From CAZGSG01 sp964528095 (GTDB lineage Bacteria > Bacteroidota > Bacteroidia > Chitinophagales > Chitinophagaceae), in assembly GCA_964528095.1 (NCBI GenBank), contig CAZGSG010000303.1, positions 1-7,313 on the forward strand: 7,313 nt of DNA, written 5' to 3'. Shown in pieces: positions 1-5,893 of the stretch. Made by a program: the position numbers and the translations under genes. Under the pieces are notes generated by a model. That model had not been told where the DNA came from and did no database searches. It was given only the letters and a program-made list of their open reading frames with translations. Every line of letters starts with the position of its first letter. Position 1 is the first letter of the stretch.

Positions 1-59
1 GGAAAAAACTGACCATTACAGGTGCCGGGACTGAAAAAAAAATATTTACAGTAAAATAA
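1..59 (+). CDS. C-terminal tail of an upstream gene (partial)
   Basis: Reading from base 3 gives 18 sense codons and then TAA at 57-59. The translated tail is KKLTITGAGTEKKIFTVK. Alternating hydrophobic residues followed by a lysine-rich end resemble the last beta strands of a secreted enzyme or sheet domain, for example the C-terminal beta domain of glycoside hydrolases, but this is too little sequence to assign a family. The other two forward frames stop by base 32. The gene would lie on the same strand as the next one, with about 425 bp between them, so it is probably a separate transcript. The call rests only on the open frame and protein-like composition. Confidence 0.4.
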   Translation, partial: KKLTITGAGTEKKIFTVK

Positions 60-484
60 ATTTGTTGCTCATGTATTTCGATAGGGATTTCGAAGGAGCT
101 AACAGAGAAAATGAGCGAAGGAAGAACTTAGCTATTTGCACAGGGTTGGGTTAGGGAGTATTTTCACTGCGTGAAACAACCAGTTATGAAATGATCCATT
201 AAAAAACACGTTGAGATGGTTTCTTGTAAGAACTATCGCCTGCGTCAATAATATCCCGGACTGGAAATTCCTTCATCCTTCTTTATATACCTCCTTACAG
301 TCTGTCAGCAGGCGGGCGCCAGCATTTCCGTTCATCGATTTTAAATATCCGTTAATCGGTTCGATAGCCATGCACCTGGAGCAGTAGAGTATGTTTGTTT
401 CATCATTAACTCTATGAACGAAACAAAATTAACTAAGGCATTCATGATTTCCAGCTACAATGCCACTGTATTTAAACCTACACA
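60..484. other. Intergenic region with promoter and mini-ORFs only
   Basis: No gene of normal size is visible here. Bases 75-93 contain a short direct repeat (ATTTCGA at 75-81 and 87-93) that can also fold as TTCGA/TCGAA. Two minus-strand mini-ORFs lie at 273-371 (32 codons) and 199-276 (25 codons), sharing an ATGA stop/start overlap. A plus-strand mini-ORF at 414-488 overlaps the next gene's start. A -7-like box lies at 390-397. An imperfect inverted repeat pairs GTTTGTTTCAT with ATGAACGAAAC (9 of 11 positions), starting just inside the -7 box, and could be an operator or leader hairpin. Confidence 0.5.
390..397 (+). promoter_or_regulatory. Bacteroidota -7 box (TAnnTTTG) for the 631-aa gene
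   Basis: The sequence TATGTTTG fits the Bacteroidota -7 consensus TAnnTTTG exactly. Transcription would start near 403-404, giving a leader of about 80 nt before the start at 485. No convincing -33 TTTG/TTG element is seen at the usual spacing, so this is a motif match only. An imperfect inverted repeat (GTTTGTTTCAT / ATGAACGAAAC) overlaps the 3' half of the box and could serve as a repressor or activator site. Confidence 0.4.
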
Positions 485-2380
485 ATGAAAAAAATCATCT
501 ACCTGCTCCTGGTTTTTAGCTGTAGTACAGCAATTGCTCAGAAAAGGGTTGTTTTACCTACAATTAATAGAAAAATCCAAACGGTTACACTGGACCGGAA
601 TTTACTGGACGCGTCGCCAGGTTATAGGAGAGCGGCCATACAATTTGTGCCGATTACGCCAACCTCCGACGCGGTGCGAAGGGGATATAAAGCGGATAGT
701 ATCTATGTATGGGTTGACCCCAATGGCGGCAGACATCGCGCCAGGGGCGACGAGATTTTAAAACAGGTGAACGATCTTGAAAAAGCATTGAGTGAACGCG
801 GTCATACGCTACGTGAAAAAAATACATTTAACGGTCTTTCGATCATTTTGCCCAAAACAGCAAAAAATGATCTGACTAATTGTATTATAAAAAATAATGT
901 AAAGCCGGTTCAAATAGACCGGGCTATTGATATTTCAGGTAATAACAGCAGAAATAAAATTGGCAGGACCAGGATCGACAGAACAAGGATTGTTAAATTG
1001 CTGGATAATACTGTATACTCATACACGGGATATCTTTCCTATACAGGAGAGTTTAAGCAGGGCAGTCTTGGACAAACAAGTAATATTGAACGGCTTTCTA
1101 ATAACCCAACGCAGCTGTCATCCAGTCTAATGCTGGTAATCACTCCGAAAATGTATGACCAGGTAAGCAAATGTGTATATGAAGTTGCTGACAAACCCAA
1201 TGGGGCGGCTTTGATCACGACTAACGTTAATATCAAGAGCCCTAATAAATCCATACAGCCTAAGAGTGGTGGATTCGCTATTGAGTACAGCGATGATTGT
1301 ACGGAACCAACGAATATGGGCAATAACTATGTAATGCGGGTGTATGATATAACGCTGAATAACTCCGGTAATGTAATTCCTGCGCCAACAAAATATCCGC
1401 AACCATATTATGTAACGTTGAAGTTTTATGATGCTGGCGGGAAATTAATGGATACCTACCTGCCCAACAATATTATACTCAACAATCAATTGCCGATGCC
1501 CATTAATATACCAGTTAAAAAAGGGCTTAATTATGCGGGCTATGATTATGAACTGACTGATCCTACTACACATAGTTTTGGTTTTTATGCCAAATCAGGG
1601 GGCGTTACCGCAAGTGTAGCATCAGAAAAAATTGGTTATGACGGAGTAAACAGAAGTTCATCGATGAGTGCAGACATGCGGATCGGTGTAAAATATTATA
1701 ACTGGGCACGCCTGGTGGATGGTAACGCGCCATTGTCGAAAGAGTTTGATCTGTTTGCTTATACAATAAAATCGGAAGAAAAATATTCAAAGCCCGATAA
1801 CGGGGCTCCCGGCATCAGGATACCGGGAAACGCTGCGAAAGATCCGGACTATGGTAGCATAACCCTGTTAGGCACTACCTATGATTTAAGCAGTCAGGAC
1901 GGCAATTCATTTCAACAGGGCATTAACGAGGAGATCTTTAACCAGCGATTTTTTATCGGGCCAGTTCCCTGTAAAATCGCTGTCAGCCTGACCGGTAGTG
2001 TAGGAGTAGACGTGGCGTATTCTTCCAATTCCACTACCTGCGATATTGTTTCTTCTATCAACCCGTACGCAGAAGTAAATGTACATGGTGAAGGGGGTGT
2101 GGATGCCGTCATTGCCTATGCTATGGTTAAAGCAGATGTAAACCTGCTGAAGATCAGCATACCAACTTCTATTCAGGTAAAGACTCCCGGCGATGTCAAT
2201 ATCACGGAGACATTGGTCGTAGGTGGATTGTCAGGCCAGGTTTATTTCCAGGCAGGCATTTGTATCCCTATCCCGTTTTTTGACGATATCTGTAAGGACT
2301 TCAGAATTGATATTTTGAAATGGGATGGATTGGAGAAATCGTTTAGCATCGATCCGGTAAAAGGGATTGTGTTAAAATAA
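485..2380 (+). CDS. Exported 631-residue protein of unknown family
   Basis: I do not recognise this family. Residues 1-18 form a signal peptide (MKKII, hydrophobic core, then AIA|QK), so the protein leaves the cytoplasm. A lipobox reading ending at Cys13 (VFSC) is less likely because Phe is unusual at -2. Residues about 84-135 look alpha-helical and charged. Residues about 215-430 look beta-rich, with Asn/Gly turns and many aromatic pairs. A distinct C-terminal module, about 488-620, starts FFIGPVPCKIAVSLTG and ends ILKWDGLEKSF. It is Gly/Val/Ala-rich with alternating polarity, as in a beta-sandwich or a membrane-facing sheet. Eight Cys are scattered (13, 133, 230, 272, 496, 519, 593, 603), some possibly in disulfides. 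There is no T9SS sorting tail and no catalytic motif that I can name. The start is the only Met that keeps the signal peptide. It stands alone on this strand and ends at the convergent hairpin at 2492-2532. Confidence 0.9.
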   Translation: MKKIIYLLLVFSCSTAIAQKRVVLPTINRKIQTVTLDRNLLDASPGYRRAAIQFVPITPTSDAVRRGYKADSIYVWVDPNGGRHRARGDEILKQVNDLEKALSERGHTLREKNTFNGLSIILPKTAKNDLTNCIIKNNVKPVQIDRAIDISGNNSRNKIGRTRIDRTRIVKLLDNTVYSYTGYLSYTGEFKQGSLGQTSNIERLSNNPTQLSSSLMLVITPKMYDQVSKCVYEVADKPNGAALITTNVNIKSPNKSIQPKSGGFAIEYSDDCTEPTNMGNNYVMRVYDITLNNSGNVIPAPTKYPQPYYVTLKFYDAGGKLMDTYLPNNIILNNQLPMPINIPVKKGLNYAGYDYELTDPTTHSFGFYAKSGGVTASVASEKIGYDGVNRSSSMSADMRIGVKYYNWARLVDGNAPLSKEFDLFAYTIKSEEKYSKPDNGAPGIRIPGNAAKDPDYGSITLLGTTYDLSSQDGNSFQQGINEEIFNQRFFIGPVPCKIAVSLTGSVGVDVAYSSNSTTCDIVSSINPYAEVNVHGEGGVDAVIAYAMVKADVNLLKISIPTSIQVKTPGDVNITETLVVGGLSGQVYFQAGICIPIPFFDDICKDFRIDILKWDGLEKSFSIDPVKGIVLK

Positions 2381-2450
2381 CTGGTGGTTTTGACAGGATT
2401 TTATGTTGAAATGTCCTGGTATTCGTTCTGTGCTGCCATAAGTTTAGCCT

Positions 2451-2464
2451 GAACCTATAAGGTT
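2451..2464. repeat. First copy of the GAACCTATAAGGTT hairpin apex
   Basis: The 14-mer GAACCTATAAGGTT appears here and again at 2505-2518, inside the strong terminator. Here the stem extends poorly: AACCT/AGGTT pairs, then mismatches, then TTA/TAA at 2444-2446 and 2470-2472. It looks like a decayed or alternative copy of the neighbouring hairpin. It lies in the convergent gap after the 631-residue gene. Confidence 0.55.
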
Positions 2465-2483
2465 GCGCTTAACCGATTGGGAA

Positions 2484-2540
2484 AAAATTACTTAGCCGTC
2501 AGGCGAACCTATAAGGTTCCCCTGACGGCTAATTTATAAG
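2484..2540. terminator. Bidirectional rho-independent terminator between convergent genes
   Basis: Arms 2492-2510 and 2514-2532 pair over 19 positions with one mismatch (C2504 against C2520) around a 3-nt loop (ATA). On the minus strand the stem is followed, after a few bases, by a run of six T (complement of A2482-2487), which suits termination of the rhodanese gene ending at 2545. On the plus strand the following TTTATAAG is only weakly U-rich, so termination of the 631-residue gene here is plausible but less secure. Confidence 0.75.
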
Positions 2541-2544
2541 CGAT

Positions 2545-3096
2545 CTATTGTTTACATGTATCATCATTCAGAATACTCATTCCCCCCGCCATATTTACCA
2601 CATTGGTAAAACCATTTTGTGTAAGTATATAACTTGCCTGCGGACTCCGGTGACTATGCGAACAATATACCAGTATCTCTTTTTGTTTGTATGGAGCCAG
2701 TGCAGTCAGTTTGTTTATCAGCTCCTGCACCGGTATATTGATCGCATTTTTCAATGAGCCGAAGTCCGGATTAGCTTTTCCTTCAAACTCTTCTGCTGTT
2801 CTTACATCAAGTAGTATTATACCCGGGTGGTCCTTTATATACTGGCAGACTTCTGTAGCAGGAATGTTATTGAAGTGGATCGTTGATTTTTTAACCAGGG
2901 CCATTGAACAATGCGGGCATTTTCCCGCTGCATAATAGATCGTAGTATCGCAATCATATCCGCAGGGAGTACATTGGTATACTTCTTTTAAGTCAGTTTG
3001 AACCCTTTCTTTACCAGTGGAGTTGTTACAACTTAACAGCGGAATGCCTGAGGTAACTAATAGCAATAAAAACGAAACAGCGTGGATAATTCTCAT
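2545..3096 (-). CDS. Lipoprotein with HMBD metal-binding segment and rhodanese domain
   Basis: Residues 1-22 are a lipoprotein signal peptide with lipobox LLSC, so Cys23 would be lipidated and the protein anchored in the envelope. Residues 40-70 match the heavy-metal-binding domain (HMBD) seen beside copper and cation efflux proteins: Y-x-C at 40-42, then GKCPHCSMALVKK at 58-70. Cys42, 45, 49, 60 and 63 are candidate ligands. Residues about 75-178 are a single rhodanese domain with LLDVRTAEEF (95-104), active-site loop CSHSHR (Cys145 to Arg150) and a terminal NMAGGMS element. The six-residue loop and intact Cys suggest persulfide/sulfurtransferase chemistry on a thiol or sulfane sulfur, not arsenate or phosphate chemistry; the substrate is not shown. 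It lies 68 bp downstream of another lipoprotein gene on the same strand. The start is fixed by the signal peptide and by a -7 box only 4 bp upstream. Confidence 0.93.
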   Translation of the reverse strand: MRIIHAVSFLLLLVTSGIPLLSCNNSTGKERVQTDLKEVYQCTPCGYDCDTTIYYAAGKCPHCSMALVKKSTIHFNNIPATEVCQYIKDHPGIILLDVRTAEEFEGKANPDFGSLKNAINIPVQELINKLTALAPYKQKEILVYCSHSHRSPQASYILTQNGFTNVVNMAGGMSILNDDTCKQ

Positions 3097-3125
3097 GACA
3101 CAAAGGTAGATTATCCGCGCTGTTT
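3075..3125. repeat. 16-bp inverted repeat enclosing the rhodanese start codon
   Basis: Arms 3075-3090 and 3110-3125 pair over 16 positions with one G-T type deviation (AAACAGCG-T/C-GGATAAT), separated by 19 nt. The spacer contains the ATG (3094-3096) and the TACCTTTG -7 box. On the minus strand the second arm is followed by TTTCGTTTTTATTG, so an RNA hairpin here could act as a terminator for the upstream lipoprotein gene or place the start codon in a loop. As DNA it could be an operator. The left arm lies inside codons for the signal peptide. Confidence 0.6.
3101..3108 (-). promoter_or_regulatory. Bacteroidota -7 box immediately upstream of the rhodanese gene
   Basis: On the minus strand the sequence is TACCTTTG, an exact match to TAnnTTTG. 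It ends only 4 nt before the ATG, so the predicted transcription start falls at or next to the start codon, giving a leaderless or nearly leaderless mRNA. No clear -33 TTG lies at normal spacing. It may be a chance match, or one of two routes of transcription, the other being readthrough from the gene at 3165-3548. Confidence 0.35.
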
Positions 3126-3164
3126 TTATGAATACGACCTTAGGGTTTGGTACCCTGGCCTGCT

Positions 3165-3548
3165 TTAAAGCCGTACGATCCGCTCAGTTCGCAAGTGATC
3201 ATCACATAAATGAACCACTACTGGTTTGTTGTCGAATACTTTACTGCTCAGTTCAGTGCAAATAGTTTTGGCTATATCGTTGAACTTTGGACTATTAACA
3301 AAACTGTCTAGCGTCACCATCCGGAACAACAGGGTGTCAGCATTTCTGTCCAGTTGTACAGAGAGATGTTTTCCATTATCTTCAAAAAAGCCCACCTCCT
3401 GCAGGTAGCTACCCAGTTTCTGGGCCTGTTCTTTGGAAACATTGTCGGTATAAAAAAGATCGTTGTTATTATACTTTAATTTGGTTCCGTAATTATCGCA
3501 GGAGCAGATCAATAATGTGAGGACAAGAAAGCTAAGAAAGTATTTCAT
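3165..3548 (-). CDS. Small lipoprotein of an uncharacterised family
   Basis: Residues 1-16 form a lipoprotein signal peptide ending in a lipobox (ICSC), with Cys17 as the likely lipid site. The rest, about 110 residues, resembles small hypothetical proteins I recall from Bacteroidota and Gammaproteobacteria, with the pattern LFYTDNVSKEQAQKLGSYL (31-49), then GFFEDNGKHLSVQLDRN and LLFRMV (74-78 core), ending with a VVVHLCDDHLRTERIV segment. Predicted character is alternating sheet and helix with no catalytic motif. Cys97 and Cys115 could pair. No function is established in my knowledge. It is co-oriented with the rhodanese lipoprotein 68 bp downstream, so a two-gene envelope operon is possible. 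The start is chosen by the signal peptide. No strong promoter box is visible upstream. Confidence 0.85.
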   Translation of the reverse strand: MKYFLSFLVLTLLICSCDNYGTKLKYNNNDLFYTDNVSKEQAQKLGSYLQEVGFFEDNGKHLSVQLDRNADTLLFRMVTLDSFVNSPKFNDIAKTICTELSSKVFDNKPVVVHLCDDHLRTERIVRL

Positions 3549-4060
3549 TTTAATGATGTGTTTTGATTAGTGCATATCGCCAATTACCCTGCAAACATAC
3601 CATTGGATAAAAAGTTGGTGAAGGAGGACCCAGCATTGGCGGGATTGATCTTAGTAGTGGCGGGAATGACGACAGAAAGAGAAGTGGCAGTCCGCGTTTT
3701 TAAGGGCAGGATAGTTTTAATGCTCGATCTCAGGCAACATCAAAATGACTTTAATATTCCTGAGTTTTGTTGATTAAAGGGTATTTGTAGGACTTGTGGT
3801 GACTTTTATAAATGAAGCAGAGCAAGCGGTTTTGAAAGTCTTGTAAATAGCGCTTCTGCGAAAGAATACTTACTATTAAGGTTTCCAATCTTCATCCTCC
3901 AGCACAAAAAGACCCCCTGGGTTACATTGGAGACAATGTGCAATTTTCAATGCCAATACTGTTGAAGGAATAAATCTTGCTGATTCTATTGCAATGATCA
4001 TTCTAAAATGATCTCTTTTTTAATACTGAGGCAGTTCGCTATTGTTTGACGGGCATTGAG
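3549..4060. other. Gene-poor stretch with a regulator remnant
   Basis: Apart from the HTH remnant at 3876-4001, no convincing gene is present. A plus-strand frame 3570-3773 (GTG start, 67 codons) has no recognisable family, no signal and no promoter, and I treat it as non-coding. A weak AT-only hairpin GATCATT-CTAA-AATGATC (3996-4013) is followed by TCTTTTTT on the plus strand, but no plus-strand gene precedes it. The region looks like decayed sequence between the two minus-strand units. Confidence 0.45.
3876..4001 (-). pseudogene. C-terminal remnant of an XRE-family HTH regulator
   Basis: The minus-strand frame from 4001 to the TAA at 3876-3878 encodes 41 residues, including IAIESARFIPSTVLALKIA, then CLQCNPGGLFVLEDEDW. 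This matches the second half of the small HTH_3/XRE regulators (about 65-75 residues) whose usual text is 'TINAIE-x-G-x-YxPS-x-x-LALKIA-x-x-x-x-C-x-x-x-x-IF-x-LE-x-x-W'. The end of the recognition helix, helices 4-5 and the acidic C-terminus are kept. The N-terminal helices 1-2 (the normal MKN-x-LK-x-LR-x-x-K-x-x-x-SQxxLA part) are absent: an in-frame TAA lies at 4020-4022, and the sequence just upstream of it is unrelated. A 41-residue product from the ATG at 3999-4001 would lack a complete DNA-binding fold, so I call it a decayed gene. Confidence 0.65.
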
Positions 4061-4104
4061 TAAAATAGGATTGTGGGGCTAAAATTATAGTCCCGCAATC
4101 CTAT
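4061..4104 (-). terminator. Rho-independent terminator of the ice-binding gene
   Basis: Arms 4065-4080 and 4089-4104 pair over 16 positions with two G-T wobbles around an 8-nt loop. On the minus strand the stem runs into TTTTA (complement of 4061-4065). It starts 23 bp after the stop codon of the gene at 4127-5383. The position and the one-sided T tract fit a dedicated terminator. Confidence 0.75.
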
Positions 4105-4126
4105 TGTGAGGCAGTGTGGTAAATAC

Positions 4127-5383
4127 CTAGTTAACTATTATTGAAAGCATTTTATCCTCCTTTTGAGGATCGATGATTTTCAGGTAATAAATTCCTTTAG
4201 ACAGGTTTTTATCAAGGAGGATCGTTTTTATATCGTCTGCGCCACTATGAAATATATTATTACTCATTATTCTTTTACCGTCACGGCTAAAAAGTGTGAG
4301 GGAGTAATTCCCCCTGGGCTGGCTATGCATTTGCAGTTGTATGTTTTTGCCGGTGCCGGGATTGGGGAAAACAGAAATGGTATTCTTGTTTGAAGCCTGA
4401 ATTTTTGCAGCCCCGCTGTACTTAAAATGGCCATCGATATCCATCATCTTCAGCCGGTAAAAGCTAGCACCTGGAAGCATATCGTTATCTGTCCATTTAT
4501 AGGTCTTTCTAGCAAGTGTATTGGAAGCAGGCATTTCACCTATATCATAGAAATTGTGTCCATCTGACGAGCGCTCTATATGGTAGGATGCAAAAGCGCG
4601 TTCATTATCAGTTGTCCAGGATAACTCGACGTGCTTGTTGACCAGCACCGCGTTGAAATCAATTAATGTTACTGGAAGTATTAATTCGCCAGGGAAATAA
4701 ACCAGGCTCTGGTCTATGGACACAGCACCGGTTGTAGAAAACATCCTTCCTTCAAGCATGCCACCGGCAGCCAGGGAAATTGCGCCTGCATTTGCAATAA
4801 GCGTTCCCTTCATTACTGTACCTGCAGCCATTGCAATTGCTCCTGTTGCTTTCCAGAATATATTGGACGATTTGGCGTTATTAATTAACCTCACAGAAGC
4901 GAGCGCAGCTGTAGTAAATGCTCCTCCGATCCTGAAAATAAAGATCGCGTTAGGGTCGCCCTGCGCATCCAATGTAAGAATACCAGATACAGATCCCGCG
5001 GCGCCGATCGTGTACACTCCTGCAAATAATGTTTCGCCATTTCCGAATATGACAGCATGCGTGGTCGAAGTAGCTGCAACATTATCCAGTTGCGTACAGG
5101 CGATGCCAAGATCTATTGAACATTGCTGGGTTACCAAATCTGCATTGTAGATATTCCCGGATATGATACTAGGGATTCCGAAGCCGGTGATAGCGCCAAT
5201 ATTCGCCCCGACGTTGCCGGTGATATTTGAGCGTCCTGTATTTTCGACAGCTCCGTTAGAAGTAAATAGTTTGAAACTGGCAGTTGTGCCCAGGTCGATC
5301 TGTGCAAAGCCAATACAAGGCATAAATAAAAAACAGATTGCAGCAATAGTTACTTGCTTTAAAAAGCGGTTAGAAGGTTTCAT
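4127..5383 (-). CDS. Secreted DUF3494 ice-binding-type protein with T9SS sorting domain
   Basis: Residues 1-28 are a signal peptide (cleavage near GFAQ|ID). Residues about 32-230 are a DUF3494/ice-binding (IBP-1-like) beta-solenoid domain. Diagnostic stretches are FTSNGAVENTGRSNITGNVG (40-59), GDPNAIFIFRIGGAFTT (142-158), NNAKSSNIFWKATGAIAMAAG (168-188) and GGMLEGRMFSTTGAVSID (207-224). Residues about 236-330 form a fibronectin III-like module (LPVTLIDFNA, VELSWTT, SYHIERSSDG). Residues 335-418 are a type A Por/T9SS C-terminal domain (ISVFPNPGTG, LFSRDGKRI, SKGIYYLKI), which directs outer-membrane translocation by the type IX system and surface attachment or release. Such domains bind ice in some cold-adapted microbes. 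In soil Bacteroidota they may instead act as adhesins, and the sequence does not settle this. It is a single-gene unit with its own terminator. The start is set by the signal peptide. Confidence 0.95.
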   Translation of the reverse strand: MKPSNRFLKQVTIAAICFLFMPCIGFAQIDLGTTASFKLFTSNGAVENTGRSNITGNVGANIGAITGFGIPSIISGNIYNADLVTQQCSIDLGIACTQLDNVAATSTTHAVIFGNGETLFAGVYTIGAAGSVSGILTLDAQGDPNAIFIFRIGGAFTTAALASVRLINNAKSSNIFWKATGAIAMAAGTVMKGTLIANAGAISLAAGGMLEGRMFSTTGAVSIDQSLVYFPGELILPVTLIDFNAVLVNKHVELSWTTDNERAFASYHIERSSDGHNFYDIGEMPASNTLARKTYKWTDNDMLPGASFYRLKMMDIDGHFKYSGAAKIQASNKNTISVFPNPGTGKNIQLQMHSQPRGNYSLTLFSRDGKRIMSNNIFHSGADDIKTILLDKNLSKGIYYLKIIDPQKEDKMLSIIVN

Positions 5384-5421
5384 GAGTTTGGGGTTTAAGG
5401 AGAAAACAGAAATTAAGCATC

Positions 5422-5439
5422 ACGGACAAGACGGACAAT
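5422..5439. repeat. 9-bp tandem repeat upstream of the ice-binding gene
   Basis: ACGGACAAG is followed directly by ACGGACAAT. On the minus strand this reads TTGTCCGT twice, 39-56 bp before the start codon. That is where a -33 element (TTG) or a direct-repeat activator site would sit. A weak -7 candidate, TAATTTCT, lies downstream with two mismatches to TAnnTTTG. Its regulatory role is inference. Confidence 0.35.
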
Positions 5440-5740
5440 CATCTTTGCGGGTTCTACGCCTACAACCTGATTTTATAAGTTGTTTTAATGACGGAGTTGC
5501 ATATCGATAAAGTGGTTACGGCCAGGCAATAGATCGGGCCGGTCTGCTTTCAGACCGTGGGATATATTTCGTTTATGTGTTTGTATATACTAATACCGGA
5601 AGATTTCCAATCATTATTATGGAGATCATATCGAAAGTAAACCGAAAGGACTTAACAGCACTGGTATGCCTGATGCACTTACTCAGTTTGAAGAAACACG
5701 ACTGTTAAGGTTTTTTAATCAATATGTTGATTTTCGAAAT

Positions 5741-5770
5741 AATGATCTTCCGTTGACACGGAAGATCATT
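5741..5770. terminator. Perfect 13-bp hairpin, possible terminator
   Basis: AATGATCTTCCGT (5741-5753) pairs perfectly with 5758-5770 around loop TGAC. It lies 190 bp downstream of the minus-strand serine hydrolase stop. On the minus strand it is followed only by ATTTCG, and on the plus strand by TAACAA, so neither side has a proper T tract. It may be a weak terminator, a transcript-stabilising stem or a protein-binding palindrome. It coincides with the end of the plus-strand open frame whose TAA is at 5771-5773. Confidence 0.4.
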
Positions 5771-5867
5771 TAACAAACCTTATTCCTATGTAATTAATTG
5801 AATGTAGTCCCAATATTATTATCCCACAATAGCCATGAACTATTTATTTATCCGGACAGTCTACCGT

Positions 5868-5893
5868 GTATACACGTGCGGTATACTTTTTTT
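5868..5893 (+). terminator. Orphan plus-strand terminator-like hairpin
   Basis: GTATAC (5868-5873), a 7-nt loop and GTATAC (5881-5886) are followed at once by seven T (5887-5893). An alternative stem TACCG/CGGTA uses 5862-5866 and 5879-5883. The T tract is only on the plus-strand side, so it would end a rightward transcript. No established plus-strand gene lies upstream between 5384 and 5868. The stem is short, which limits confidence. Confidence 0.4.

Noticed and set aside
3570..3773. Plus-strand 67-codon frame with a GTG start
   Set aside because: It has no recognisable family, signal peptide, promoter box or RBS. It lies in apparently decayed sequence, and its length is within chance for this window.
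3996..4020. Plus-strand terminator (GATCATT/AATGATC plus a T run)
   Set aside because: The stem is only 7 bp and AT-rich, no plus-strand gene precedes it, and it overlaps the HTH remnant.
4716..5150. Plus-strand 144-codon frame opposite the ice-binding gene
   Set aside because: It is a long antisense frame created by the Ala/Gly/Ser-rich repetitive coding of the DUF3494 domain. The minus frame has clear domains and the plus frame has none.
5163..5510. Plus-strand 115-codon frame crossing the ice-binding start region
   Set aside because: It is mostly antisense to the signal peptide and first solenoid repeats, with no export signal or domain of its own.
5540..5557. Perfect 7-bp hairpin CGGTCTG/CAGACCG as a terminator
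   Set aside because: There is no T tract on either strand, and it lies too far from any gene end to assign. It is noted only in the intergenic entry.
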